A DNA stretch of 64,000 nt from Actinernus sp. WN-2022 (GCA_030867875.1 JAOWCC010000917.1:248001-312000), one strand, 5' to 3'; shown: positions 43,865 to 56,946, numbered from the stretch's first letter. The notes: a model not told the origin generated them from the sequence alone. Translations and numbers: made by a program.

Positions 43865-46467
43865 AAACACAACTTAGTGAACTCTTTGGATTGCTTGTTT
43901 TAATGCTAGTGAATAATCGGTCAAACACAATAAGCTTTTGCTCAGGACTCAAAAGAATATTGGGGAGCAATTATAGAATACCCCGCAACTTGGATCATTA
44001 ATAATTCATTTTCTCAAATTTTCATACAAACCTTCTAAAAACCCAACCCTGAAATTTAAAAAAACCCTAACCATTTTCGACTCCAAATCATTCATAGAAC
44101 GACCCTACACACACCTGCACTATAATGGAGAATTTAGCATAGTTTAGCAAAGTTTTCAAGTGATCTTTCGAAGTTGCAGGGTATTCTATAATCTAACCAA
44201 TATGGGGATAAATACTGTTTACTCTAGGCGCTCGTCATGTACTTAAATAAAATCCTGTGTTTAACTTTAATTAAGGCTATATTTAAGGTACGAAAATATT
44301 CATAAATGTTGTATTATTTAAAATTAAATGTTCGTTTCCTTTGCCTTAACTTAGAAAAGGACAGCCTATGGCTAGCTACATGTACTTGAGGAGATGCAGA
44401 AATTATCTTAGAATATTATTTTAGTTTGATACTGAATCTGTGGGTGTTACATGTCCAGTTTTGAAGCAAAGAAAAATATCAGGACTTTGATAAGTTTTAT
44501 ATATCCCTACTTAGTCATTGGAGAGAATGTTATATATTTTGTTTCTTATTTTGCTATTAGCCAGTAACAGGCATACATTATTAACCACTCGCTATAAAAT
44601 GTTAATAATATTAAAGGAACACTAGCTGTCAATTAACCCAAAAATGATAAACATTCTCATGACTAAAGACAAAAATATTACCCTGCAAGCAGAGGTTTCT
44701 CATCTCTCTGCCAGGCATGAGAGTATGCAGTGTACTAGCAGAGAAAATTTGAGACAATTTTGATAAAGGATGGCAAAGATTTGAGTGGATGAAAAATACT
44801 GCTTTTAAGAGAAATTTAGAGCAACTTGAAATATGTTCACTGTAACCGCTATCAAGTTTATAGAGGCCCGGTTATTAGGGGGAGGTGGGGTGCTGTTATC
44901 CCTTATCCCTATATTTTTCAGGATAGTTAATCACTTATCCCTGAGATGCAGATGGCTGTTATCGATTATCCCGATGGACTTTGGTTATCCCAGCTTATCC
45001 CTACTGTTTTCTGGTTTGTTATCCCTTATCCCAGTCATTATTTTGCTAGTTATCCCTTATTCCCAATACCCCTAACCAGGCCTCTTCATAGAATTAGCTT
45101 TTGTAATCCACTTAGTCATCCTTTATTGAAAAATTTTGAAAACCATATCCAGGCATTCACATAGTATTACTCTTCGAATTCAGGGTGTTATCAGTTTGTA
45201 GTTTTGTTTTAAAGAAACTTGAAGATTCAATTCCAATGACAGTGCCCCTTTGACATCCATTAGACCATGTAAAAGTATATATTAGATTAATAAACACTAT
45301 CAGATATATTCCTTATTTTTTTGGATTTATTTGCCTTGCTTCTTCCTGGGGGTACTCCCATATATGGACTATACGGGGATGATCCACTGGACAGGGTATG
45401 GTTTTTCGAGTTTCTGGTCTTAGACAGGGTATCCATTTTCACATTGACAGATCTTGAACAGGGTATGGTATTTATCACTTTTGACATGACATTTATCTGA
45501 TGTAAACATCATACTCATTACCAGATATCGATTTGTAATCAGTTTATCCCTGACCTCTAAATAAAACAGTCAACTTTATAGACACTTCTTGTGGATTCTT
45601 GTTGTATTTTCGTCTTATAGAAGGGTATAACATTTTAACACTTTGTCTTGAACAAGGTATGGAAATTTGAGGTTTTTTGTCTTAAACAGGGTAAGGGTTT
45701 CAGAGCCCCAGCAGCACACCATTACCCAACTTTGGGTAGAGTCCCCCCTCCCCGGGTCCTGACTGTATGAAGTATAATGATTGATATCCAGATTTACGAT
45801 GCCTAATTTGCACTTAAAGAAAACCACCAAGTCTCAGTATTCCAACCAGTTAAGCTTAATTAATTTAACAATTAGATTAAATAAAATAAATTAAATTCTT
45901 AAGTTCTTTATCATTTTCTAGCATGTCACTTTTTGAAACATTAGAGTTGATGTGTTTGCTGCAGGAAGCTTACAATATGTTTAATAAGTTCTCAATATTT
46001 CATGTCACCACACCAAACATAGGAAAAATATAGTTGAGAAAAACTGACTCCCTCTATAAATATTAAAGAAAAAGAGCTAGCCAGAAAACATACCGATTTA
46101 CAGGTGCCAGAGCACTAACTGATTGCTATATGGTTAATTATAGACACATGATAACACAAGACCAGTTCTTCAAAGTTAAATATTTTATTTATTTTTCATT
46201 TTTTCTTCTAGAACTTTCACAGTGCAAATACAGAGCTTGGCCTTCCTTAGACTTGCTCCAAGTCGAACTCGCTGTGGTCATATCGACCATTGTATTTTAA
46301 TACTGACACTGTCACCATTCGTCAATGTTTCGTGTACTCTCCAAAGTTATAAACCTGAGAAATTAACGCCGTAATTACTGGTTTATATAACATAGTATAA
46401 AAGAAAGAAGGAATCTGCTCAACTATTACAATACTATTCGTTTAATTATGACTACTTTACCTTGTTG
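43865..46467. other. Interior of the 308-bp-TIR element, non-coding
   Basis: No transposase or other gene. It contains a TTATCCC-rich stretch (44,895-45,065, many copies of GTTATCCC or CTTATCCC) and a copy of the dispersed AGGGTATGG repeat (45,340-45,740). Confidence 0.6.
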
Positions 46468-46775
46468 AGCGGCCGCCATGTTTGCCATGCCTGAGATTCG
46501 AGGTGAGTTCGTTTGAGCGTCCAAACTCTATTTTGCGCTGCATATTTGACAAAATACCGGATCAAAAGTAAAGAACAACCTTTACTTTTGTTCTGTATAA
46601 GACTTATTTCGAGATGAATTAAGTAAGTAAGACGAAAAAACGCTTCGAAGTCCAGCTATGATACCACGGCTCAGTCAATCTCTGTTGGTTGTCAAGGGAG
46701 AGCTGGTTAGCTTGCAACCCAGTATGGCGTTACTATGGGCCAACAAGTCACGTGACTGTCTATTGCAAAAGGCCT
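46468..46775. repeat. Right 308-bp TIR
   Basis: Reverse complement of 43557-43864. It includes the self-complementary pair AAAGTAAAGAACAACC and TTTACTTTTG, so each TIR has an inner hairpin. Confidence 0.92.
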
Positions 46776-47473
46776 ATTGCCTTTAAGCGGCTGCTAGGAG
46801 CTACAGCTCCTTATATTTCTGAACTTTTAAAGCTAAATAGTGAGGTTCATTCTAGACGTACCAGATATTATGCAGACACAAACTTTATTTGTCCTTCTTT
46901 TATACGTAAGACAGAAGGTGGAAGAACTTTTCAGTCAGTACAACCAAGCTATGGAACAGTCTGCCTTTGAACTTGAGGAAGCTGCCAAATGTCTACTCAT
47001 TCAAGAAATGTTATCAGAAATACTTACTGAATGAGCAGCTTTCTCTAAATCATTTTAGACCTTAACATATTTTATTTTGTCGTTCTTTTAAAATGTATTA
47101 TTTTATACAATATCTCAGATTTTAGAATTTACATTTAGAACTTAAGCATTTTTATATTTACATTTCTCTGGGTGGGGAGGTGGAGACTAGGGGGCTTAGC
47201 TTATTTACTTTTTTGCGAGGATGGGGTGATGGGTGGCGGGGGGAGGGGGAGGTGGAGTGGGTGGTGACTTACGTGTTTATATCGTATCTGTTATAGTTAG
47301 CTTATATATTTATTAAATAGATCATATAAATAGCTTTATTAGTATATTAGTATTAAGCATTTTATATAAACTGTATTGTATTATTGTTATGAGGGCTACA
47401 GGTTTCTTAGTGTTGTACACTATTATGTATTACCCTCTTTAAATAAAGACGTTATTATTATTATTATTATTAG
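46776..47473 (+). pseudogene. LINE C-terminus and 3' UTR, second part of the split copy
   Basis: AFKRLLGATAPYISELLKLN and SEVHSRRTRYYADTNFICPS follow directly on the frame at 43,556. A frameshift near 46,920 then precedes the closing motif region. The 3' UTR is long, has a G-rich tract (47,165-47,260) and ends GACG followed by (TTA)n at 47,450-47,473, the usual 3' end of this LINE type. Confidence 0.82.
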
Positions 47474-47559
47474 AAGCTGGAAAGTTTTGGGACCAGGCGG
47501 CTCTTGCCTTAAACACTTTTTTTTTCATATTTGCTGAGCGAAAGGCATTGTACTTTAAG

Positions 47560-47900
47560 TTCAGTGGATCCCTAATACTTGCAACGAAAAAGCCGATCTT
47601 CTCAGAAGATTCATTGATATAAAGGACGACTGGTCCGTCAGCCCATCTGTGTGGCAGATGTGATAGATGTCAAATGGGGTGGATGCCCATTGGGGTCTCC
47701 ACAGTGTCGACCGGTTTGCGGCGTATTACAACACGCAACTCACCAGGTTCAATTATAAATTTAACACGTTAGCTCTTCGGCTAGGCCTTAGATTAGCCTG
47801 TCAATCCGGTTTGTTTGCGCGGTATCGTGCTATACGCAATTTAGTTACCTACTTTAGCTGTGAGGTTTACCATTTTGGTGCGTTAAATCACGCTAGCTAT
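47560..47900 (+). pseudogene. DIRS/YR-type retrotransposon fragment
   Basis: The frame reads WIPNTCNEKADLLRRFIDIK, DDWSVSPSVWQM, two stops (TGA TAG at 47,669-47,674), then AHWGLHSVDRFAAYYNTQLT and RFNYKF. This is the RNase H end and following linker characteristic of DIRS-like and related tyrosine-recombinase retroelements. Upstream RT and downstream recombinase are not found. The satellite array begins shortly after it, so the array may have grown from this element's tail. Confidence 0.6.
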
Positions 47901-47951
47901 TTCCTACAACAAACTACTTTAGTCTTAATTATCGGACGAAGTTGTTATTGC

Positions 47952-50900
47952 TTACAGCCGCACCACTTAGGTGCGTAAAATCAGCCATTGTTTATGATGT
48001 CACCATTTAGGTGTGTAAATTGTTATTGATTACAGCCGCACCACTTGGTGCGTAGTATCGGCCATTGTTTATGATGTCACCATTTAGGTGTGTAAATTGT
48101 TATTGACTACGGCCGCACCACTTGGTGCGTAGTATCGGCCATTGTTTATGATGTCACCATTTAGGTGTGTAAATTGTTATAGACTACGGCCGCACCACTT
48201 GGTGCGTAGTATCGGCCATTGTTTATGATGTCACCATTTAGGTGTGTAAATTGTTATTGACTACGGCTGCACCACTTGGTGCGTAGTATCGGCCATTGTT
48301 TATGATGTCACCATTTAGGTGTGTAAATTATTATTGACTACGGCCGCACCACTTGGTGTGTAGTATCGGCCATTTATGATGTCACCATTTAGGTGTGTAA
48401 ATTATTATTGCCTCCGGCAGCACCACTTGGTGCGTAGTATTGGCCATTGTTTATGATGTCACCATTTAGGTGTGTAAATTGTTATTGCCAAGGCAGCACC
48501 ACTTAGGTGCGTAGTATCGGCCATTGTTTATGATGTCACCATTTAGGTGTGTAAATTGTTATTGCCTACGGCAGCACCACTTAGGTGCGTAGTATTGGCC
48601 ATTGTTTATGATGTCACCATTTAGGTGTGTAAATTGTTATTGCCAAGGCAGCACCACTTGGTGCGTAGTATTGGCCATTGTTTATGATGTCACCATTTAG
48701 GTGTGTAAATTGTTATTGCCTACGGCCGCACCACTTAGGTGTGTAGTATCGGCCATTGTTTATGATGTCACCATTTAGGTGTGTAAATTGTTATTGCCTC
48801 CGGCAGCACCAATTAGGTGCGTAGTATTGGCCATTGTTTATGATGTCACCATTTAGGTGTGTAAATTGTTATTGCCAAGGCAGCACCACTTAGGTGCGTA
48901 GTATCGGCCATTGTTTATGATGTCACCATTTAGGTGTGTAAATTGTTATTGCCTACGGCAGCACCACTTAGGTGCGTAGTATTGGCCATTGTTTATGATG
49001 TCACCATTTAGGTGTGTAAATTGTTATTGCCAAGGCAGCACCACTTGGTGCGTAGTACCGGCCATTGTTTATGATGTCACCATTTAGGTGTGTAAATTGT
49101 TATTGCCTACGGCTGCACCACTTAGGTGCGTAGTATCGGCCATTGTTTATGATGTCACCATTTAGGTGTGTAAATTGTTATTGCCTACGGTAGCACCAAT
49201 TAGGTGCGTAGTACCGGCCATTGTTTATGATGTCACCATTTAGGTGTGTAAATTGTTATTGCCAAGGCAGCACTACTTAGGTGCGTAGTACCGGCCATTG
49301 TTTATGATGTCACCATTTAGGTGTGTAAATTGTTATTGCCAAGGCAGCACCACTTAGGTGCGTAGTATTGGCCATTGTTTATGATGTCACCATTTAGGTG
49401 TGTAAATTGTTATTGCCTACGGCAGCACCAATTAGGTGCGTAGTACCGGCCATTGTTTATGATGTCACCATTTAGGTGTGTAAATTGTTATTGCCTACGG
49501 TAGCACCAATTAGGTGCGTAGTACCGGCCATTGTTTATGATGTCACCATTTAGGTGTGTAAATTGTTATTGCCAAGGCAGCACCACTTAGGTGCGTAGTA
49601 TCGGCCATTGTTTATGATGTCACCATTTAGGTGTGTAAATTGTTATTGCCAAGGCAGCACCACTTAGGTGCGTAGTATCGGCCATTGTTTATGATGTCAC
49701 CATTTAGGTGTGTAAATTGTTATTGCCTACGGTAGCACCAATTAGGTGCGTAGTACCGGCCATTGTTTATGATGTCACCATTTAGGTGTGTAAATTGTTA
49801 TTGCCAAGGCAGCACTACTTAGGTGCGTAGTACCGGCCATTGTTTATGATGTCACCATTTAGGTGTGTAAATTGTTATTGCCAAGGCAGCACCACTTAGG
49901 TGCGTAGTATTGGCCATTGTTTATGATGTCACCATTTAGGTGTGTAAATTGTTATTGCCTACGGCAGCACTACTTAGGTGCGTAGTACCGGCCATTGTTT
50001 ATGATGTCACCATTTAGGTGTGTAAATTGTTATTGCCAAGGCAGCACCACTTAGGTGCGTAGTATCGGCCATTGTTTATGATGTCACCATTTAGGTGTGT
50101 AAATTGTTATTGCCAAGGCAGCACCACTTAGGTGCGTAGTATCGGCCATTGTTTATGATGTCACCATTTAGGTGTGTAAATTTTTATTGCCTACGGCAGC
50201 ACTACTTAGGTGCGTAGTACCGGCCATTGTTTATAATGTCACCATTTAGGTGTGTAAATTGTTATTGCCAAGGCAGCACCACTTAGGTGCGTAGTATCGG
50301 CCATTGTTTATGATGTCACCATTTAGGTGTGTAAATTGTTATTGCCTACGGCTGCACCACTTAGGTGCGTAGTACCGGCCATTGTTTATGATGTCACCAT
50401 TTAGGTGTGTAAATTGTTATTGCCTACGGCACCACCACTTAGGTGCGTAGTATCGGCCATTGTTTATGATGTCACCATTTAGGTGTGTAAATTGTTATTG
50501 CCTACGGCAGCACCACTTAGGTGCGTAGTATCGGCCATTGTTTATGATGTCACCATTTAGGTGTGTAAATTGTTATTGCCTACGGCAGCACCACTTAGGT
50601 GCGTAGTACCGGCCATTGTTTATGATGTCACCATTTAGGTGTGTAAATTGTTATTGCCTACGGCAGCACCACTTAGGTGCGTAGTATCGGCCATTGTTAA
50701 TTATTGCACCTTCGGGTGTCAAATTATGTTATTGCAGTATTACTTACTACGTAGGTGCGTAGCATCGACCATTTATGATCGAAATTGTCTAAATTATTAT
50801 TGCTTACGGCCACACCGTTTAGGTATGTAGTATCGGCCATTGTTTATATTGCACCTTATGGTGAAATTATGTTAAATTGTGTTATTGCAGTATTACATAC

Positions 50901-51050
50901 CACTTATGTGCGTAGCACCGACCATTTATGATGTCACTATCTTCAGTGAATTGTGTACATTATTATTGCCTACACCGCACCATTTAGGTGCGTAGTATCG
51001 GCCATTGTTTATGATGGCACCTTAAGGTATAAATTACGCTATTGCCTACG
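47952..51050. repeat. Satellite array, unit about 74-78 bp
   Basis: About 36 copies between 47,952 and 50,695, then four or five degenerate ones to about 51,050. Each unit holds two short palindromes, TCACCATTTAGGTGTG and GCACCACTTAGGTGCG, joined by TAAATTGTTATTGCC and GTAGTATCGGCCATTG. Two variants of the linker, TGCCAAGGCAGC and TGCCTACGGCAGC, alternate irregularly, and some units have ACTTGG in place of ACTTAGG. Edges are more diverged than the centre, as expected of unequal crossing-over. No coding capacity. Confidence 0.95.
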
Positions 51051-52375
51051 AATGCACAACTCACATTCTATTTAGCAATGACATGCCTTACGATGCATCA
51101 GATCTGCATAGATGTATCAGTATCATCGATATAGACAACAAAGCAGTATGCAAGTTTTATTAGCGCATATTCCACTGTCAGCACATAGCTACGTTCATCT
51201 TTAGTTCTTTTCTATTTTGCAGATATGTTACAATCAAGAATTGGGAAAGAAGCGATGTCCTTAATAGATCCATCATTGCAAGAACCCAGATTCCATTTAT
51301 CCTATGACATGCCTTTCGATTCAGAGTAATGTCTTACAATCCGAGATCCGGAAGGAAACGAGTGCCTACTGTATCTAATCAATACAGAGCAAGGTTCAAG
51401 GTCTCTTTTGAATTGCAGTTAGATTCCAAAGTTCCATCCACGGTTCGAAAAGATAGGATTGGCTGGTCTAGACGGCGCACATGAGGACTACATCCAATTT
51501 AGGTGTTCCAGATAATTCCTGCAAAGCCTCTTCATATTGAACTTTTCAGTTATTAACGAACTTTCTCAAATGGCAGTCCAGAACGCGACAGGGATATTTA
51601 TTAGCTAGACCTGGGAGGTTACGTGTCCCGTATCTCTTACGGAGAGGTTAATCGAGCTTGTACCTCGATCTAGTTCAACATGTTAGCCACTTGTTTGGCG
51701 CAGCATCGTTAAAATAATTTAAAGCATTTTCACGAGAGCAAGTGTATCTCTTATACTACCCTCTGAGACGAATTTAAGAAACACGTTTAAACCTTTCGTA
51801 TACCATATTACTAGTTACGGCGCCCATAGCATCAAATCAGGCGCTGCCTTAAATGCTGCATGTAGGAATATAAGCGGAGATGTATTGGATACGCACACTG
51901 GCTGGAGGTGTGCCTCTAATAATTACGCGATACATGTAACATCAAACATATTGATAATGATCGTTTAGCAGTTTCCAAGGCAATCGGCCTAAAATATCGA
52001 TTGCATGCTTCCTGTTTATCTGTTCTGAACAGATAACATGTTATCAAATTAGAGTCCTGTCGGGGGACTACAGCTGTGTCTTGGCCCCGACCCAGATTTC
52101 CTTGCTATTACCTTCGTAGTTTTTAGACGGTTGGAGGTTTTTTCTGGCCTCCCTGACGCAGTTGGAAATATTTAAGTCAACTGAAATCATTTGTAAGATG
52201 TCAATACAATAATTTTATTATTATTTAATCTATGTAATTCCTGTAATAAACGGAATTGTGGTGCTACTGACAGACCATAATCCAATATTCTCAATGAATA
52301 TGTGTCTCTTGTAGTAATTATTCGTATAGGTTAGTGCATAATATGTACATCTAACTGAAGGCATAACCATAAATG
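51051..52375. other. No gene recognised
   Basis: Sequence beyond the satellite has no clear open frame or repeat. It is flanked on the right by the TIR element at 52,376. Confidence 0.45.
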
Positions 52376-53132
52376 GGGGTAGGTACAAAATACTGGCCCC
52401 CTGTCCATGGACCCCCTCATGGACCCGGTCCATGGACCCCCATAAATTTTGCGAAATGTTTCCGCTTCGGCCAGGAAATAAGGTCATGATGTCTGATGCA
52501 GATGGTGAGGTTTTAAAAGCCTCTTTCATTATCGGATATTGCGTTAAATCAGGACTGAGCTATTACCATACTAGGTCTGTGAGTCAGCGTATGACCGAAT
52601 TGAGCTATATTTAGAACAGATCTCACGGGAGTTCACATGCCCACACTTTGGGAATCCAATCAAACCATAGTCAGGACAATGCAGCGTTAGTAAAATTACC
52701 TCTAAGAACAATAGATCATTCTTAATCTCGATAATTACGGCAAACATATACACGATCGCAGAAGCCGTCAGAAGGCAGTTACCCGGGAAACATGTTCTAA
52801 AAATAGCTCAAACTGGTCATACGCTGACTCACGGGTATAGAAAATATGGACGCTCCTGGCAATGGGCTCCTGGCTGAATCAATACTTTTTTTCACAGTAT
52901 CATCATAACTGATACCGGCTAAAGAAACCCGTATATATACGGGCTTTTACAAAGTACTGTAGCCTCCTTTTTGTATCTACACTCAATAATATAATATACA
53001 AGCTTATACAGGCAATCGGGTCATGGCAGATCAATACAAAAATACAAAAATAAAAAATGGTTTATTTTACGTCGAAGATACAGGAAGCCGTTACCGGGTC
53101 TCCCAAGCCAGAGGCTTATATTTAAGTATTCC

Positions 53133-53316
53133 GACGAACTCCATGGTCGAATTAGAATTTAGGTTGGAGGGAGGAAAACCGGAGAACCCGGAGAAAAACC
53201 CTCGAAGCAAGGGCGAGATACCAACAAACTCAACTCACATATGGCAACGCGTTCGGGATTCGAATCTGGGCCACAGAGGTGAGAGGCGAAGCGCTTAACC
53301 ACTGCGCCACCCCGGC
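53133..53316 (-). mobile_element. tRNA-derived SINE
   Basis: On the minus strand a tRNA-like head has an A box TGGCGCAGTGGTTAAGCGC (53291-53309) and B box GATTCGAATCCC (53255-53266). A conserved body follows: GTTGAGTTTGTTGGTATCTC, then a GGGTTTTTCTCCGGG tract and CCTCC. A diverged copy is at 39,662-39,846. Better preserved than the other copy. Confidence 0.8.
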
Positions 53317-53759
53317 TCCCCACAAGACTACATAGTATTAAAAAAATCACACGTGTTTTTCAATCAGCAGCATCAGACGAGGAGCAACAAAACCAATATC
53401 CAATATATAAAAATATATGCAAGATGAGAATATATGAAACATCGACCGATATCGCACATTTCATTTCAGTGGCGTAAAATTAGACTTGTAAATAAAATCA
53501 TTTCACAATTATGCTCCCAAGGAGGGAACAGCAAAACTCAACGACGAATCAACAGTATGCAGACGCGACTTTACTGACCCCAAACTGTCCTCTGTCGACA
53601 TGTCACTTTGCTTATGGCAGATCAATGGAAGTCTGGAATTTCGCAAGTGTTGACGAGGAGTCCTTAAACCATGCTTTGACTAATCTCGATAATTACGGCA
53701 AGCATATGCATGTCCTGGATTGCGATAGTGTTTATATATGCTAATTGGTCGTCGCTTTT

Positions 53760-56312
53760 TCTATCTGTAGTTGAGCGATTTATTCCAAGTAAAACAGTAA
53801 CTATACGACCAAGAGACAAACCATGGATGTATGGCGCTATCCGTCGTGCCATAAGGAAACGCGACCGGCTTTAATTTTGCGCTTGTTTTCTAATGTCAAA
53901 TCCCCGAACAACTGGGAAACGTATCGTGTGCAGAGGAATTTGGTGACTAATCTGATTCGAAAAGCTAAGATTGATTATAATTCTAAATTAAATTATGTTT
54001 TATCAGATCCTACTACGTCGAGTAAAAAATGGTGGCAAGTTGCAAAGTCATTTTATGGCTCTAAGGCTGGAAATTCAATACCTCCGCTTCGTGATATCTT
54101 TTTGACCCTAAGGAAAAGACCGCCATTTTTAATGCATATTTTATTAGTCAGTCTAGGTTAGCCACGGATCAAGTTACACTTCCACCTCCTACGCGTGCAC
54201 CACAGTCGTTCCTGTCCGAAATTGAAACAAGCGAGGAGGAAATTATTGCTTTGTTAGGTAGAGTTGATGTAACCAAGGCGTGTGGCCTTGACGGAATCAG
54301 CAACAGGATGCTTAAATACTGTATGCACGGAATTTCTAAGTTGTTTTCACAACTAATTAAATATTTTTTTTCTTAGGTCAGTTTCCGAGCCATTGGAAAT
54401 TAGCCAATGTACTACCATTGTTCAAACGAGACAATCGGCAACTTAAAGAAAATTATCGCCCAGTCTCACTTCGGTCCTTGTCTTAGTAAAATATGTGAAA
54501 AAGTTGTATTCCTTCGGCTTTATTCGTTTTTGGAATGTCAAGGTTTTTTTTATCGCCTCCAGTCCGGGTTCCGTCCTGGGCACTCAACGGTGATGCAATT
54601 AGTTTATATTGTAAATCAAATTTACGAGGCGCTTGATAGGGGGAACGAGATTAGAGCCGTGTTTTAGATATATCTAAAGCCTTCGATAAGGTGTGGCATG
54701 CAGGACTACTAGCAAAGCTAAAGGAAGTGGGCGTTGGGGGAAATATTTATAAGTGGTTTGAAAGCTACCTTAGTGGTAGAAGACAAAGAGTTGTCATAGA
54801 GGGAAGTTGCTCATCCTGGGATAGGATAGAGGCGGGCGTTCCTCACGGTTCAGTTTTAGGCCCACTATTGTTCTTGATCTATATTAATGATATTCATCTT
54901 GGTCTTAACAGCAAATGCTTTCTTTTCGCGGACGATACATTAATTATTAATGAGGTTGACGCGTCGCTTGCGACAACAGCTAAACAATTAAACCACGACT
55001 TGGCTTCAATTTCCTCTTGGGCTAATAAGTGGTTAGTCACAATGAATACAGCCAAGACCAAATTAATGACTTTCTTTCAAAAGGGACTTGCCTTTCCATC
55101 CTCCCTTAATAATGAGCGGTAAAAACATTGATTCCGTAAGCGAGCACGAAAATTTTGGTGTGGTCTTGTCGAGCAAAATGTCCTGGAAGTCACATATTCT
55201 TAAAATCCATCAGAAGGCTTTAAAAAAATTAAATTTGCTTAAGGGTCTAAAATTTATCCTATCTAGACATACTCTCGAAATTTTATATAAATCGATCGTT
55301 CGATCCAACATGGAATATGCTGATGTTGTCTGCGACGGATGTACTATGGGTGAATCGGACCTACTGGAAAGTGTTCAATTTGAGGCAGCCAGAATGATTA
55401 CAGAGGCTATGAAGGCTACCCACAGGCAATCGTTATTATTAGAAACTGGTTTGCACCGACTGAGCGATCGGAGGAAGTTGCACAAACTAATACTTATTTA
55501 TAAAATGGTAAATAATATCACACCTTCCTATTTATCCTCATTGCGCCCTCGTTATGTTGGTACTTCTACTACGCATGTTCTACGCAATAGAGCAAATCTC
55601 AGTTTACCCTTTATACGCACTGAAAAGTCAAAAAACGCTTTTCTTTATTCTTCGGTTAAACTGTGGAATTCTCAACCGCAATCAGTGCGTGATAGTTTAT
55701 CTGTGGCTTCTTTTAAATGTGATGTATTGCGTGAAACATTTTATATTCCATCCGTTAATAAACATTTCTACCTAGGTGAAAGGTACTTAGCTGCTTTACA
55801 TGCAAGATTAAGACTGAGACATTGTGCTTTAAATTGGTATTTACTCAATGAATTGTTGTCGGTCACCATCTTGTATACGCGGTGCACCATGTAACACATT
55901 TTCTACTTGTTTGCCCTTGTTTCACTGCTCAGCGCTGTAGCCTACAAACCTCTGTCGAACGTCTTGCTGGCAATATTTGGTTAACTTTGAATACAACCAA
56001 TAAAGTCGAAATATTGCTTATTGGCAGCTCTTTGATCAGCTTCGATAATAATGCCGCAATTTTTGCAGCTGTGAGAAATTTTATTATGCAAACTAAACGA
56101 TTTTGTAAATAAGTTATTTTTCGTATTGGCCAACCTGTTTGTGTTTGTGTGCGTGTTGTGAAAAACAAAAGGAATATATTATAATTAAATGTAATGTATA
56201 GTAGGGTAGAAAATGCTATCTGTAATTTACATGCGTCCCCAAGATGAGCCATTTAGAGCTCTTGGGATCAATGTAAAAAAAAATTGTTTAAATAAAAAAA
56301 AAAAAAAAAAAC
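53760..56312 (+). pseudogene. LINE with poly(A) tail, frameshifted ORF2
   Basis: 5'-truncated just before the linker FIPSKTVTIRPRDKPWMYGA. Further blocks are WETYRVQRNLVTNLIRKAKI, SSKKWWQVAKSFYG, SEEEIIALLGRVDVTKACGL, CEKVVFLRLYSFLE, LQSGFRPGHSTVMQLVYI, SKAFDKVWHAGLLAKLKEVG, GVPHGSVLGPLLFLIYINDI and the catalytic FADDTLII (Phe for the usual Tyr). The thumb and C-terminal part run to a CxC...H cluster (THFLLVCPCF) and stop near 56,110. At least five frame changes or stops (for example 54,161, 54,375, 54,667, 55,122, 55,894). A poly(A) run at 56,293-56,312 marks the 3' end. This lineage differs from the (TTA)n-tailed LINEs elsewhere in the window. Confidence 0.87.
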
Positions 56313-56620
56313 GTCCCGCCTTGATAAAGACAATTAGGTTACAATGGGAACTTTTTGAAGCTTAGTTTTCCTCTATAATTTATCGTGAAAATGTCTAAAA
56401 CGCAATGTATCGCAGTGCAAAATTGCAACTGATGCCCAAAATTACGGCTATCACTGAGTCGAGTCCGATTCAAACGTCGTTCTACCATGAGCTACGGTAG
56501 CCCACAAGTTCACGGCAAACGTTTGTGGATGTCACGGCAAATTTTTATACGCACTTCAGCCCAAATCTACGCAAATCCAATAGTCGAGCGTTGCGTGACA
56601 GAGCAACGGCAAGACAAAAA

Positions 56621-56946
56621 ATTGCCCTATATCATTATGACGTCACGGCTTGTTTATGAGGGGGACAGAATCGACATGAACGATATAATTTTTAACTAAA
56701 TCTGCTCTGCTGAGGAATATTTAACTTCGAATTGTCTGGTTTCCCGATATCAGCTGTATCAATGTTTATCCCACAATATTTACCGTATTTGGTGGCTGTT
56801 ACCGCTATTCTACGAATCATCTACAAAATGCATTTGATAAGGATTTTCTTTGTGTTGTTGCTGTTTTGCCCCCCTCCCATGACCGTGATCCTTAGCGTTT
56901 AAACAATAGATTGTTTTGATTTGACGTCATAATGATATAGGGCAAT
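56621..56946. repeat. 25-bp perfect inverted repeat
   Basis: ATTGCCCTATATCATTATGA plus CGTCA at 56621-56645 is found as an exact reverse complement at 56922-56946; spacing is 276 bp. It is inside the 52.4-57.3-kb insertion, between the LINE tail and the right TIR, and may mark another small foldback element. Confidence 0.8.

Larger units (their letters stand above)
43557..46775. mobile_element. Non-autonomous DNA transposon with 308-bp TIRs
   Basis: The TIRs at 43557-43864 and 46468-46775 are inverted copies with about one mismatch (GCGGCGC against GCAGCGC), starting AGGCCTTTTGCAATAGACAG. It splits a LINE; AT on both sides (43555-43556, 46776-46777) is the simplest duplication that restores the LINE frame (Cys-Thr-Ile-Ala-Phe-Lys). 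The interior of about 2.6 kb has no transposase. Near-identity of the TIRs implies recent insertion or copying. The superfamily is uncertain. Confidence 0.9.

Noticed and set aside
44895..45065. TTATCCC repeats as interstitial telomere-like sequence
   Set aside because: The animal telomere repeat is TTAGGG/CCCTAA. These motifs are degenerate and interspersed, so I treat them as a simple repeat.
47952..51050. Array of regularly spaced repeats suggesting CRISPR
   Set aside because: Units are contiguous and nearly identical with no unique spacers, and the genome is animal-like. It is a satellite.
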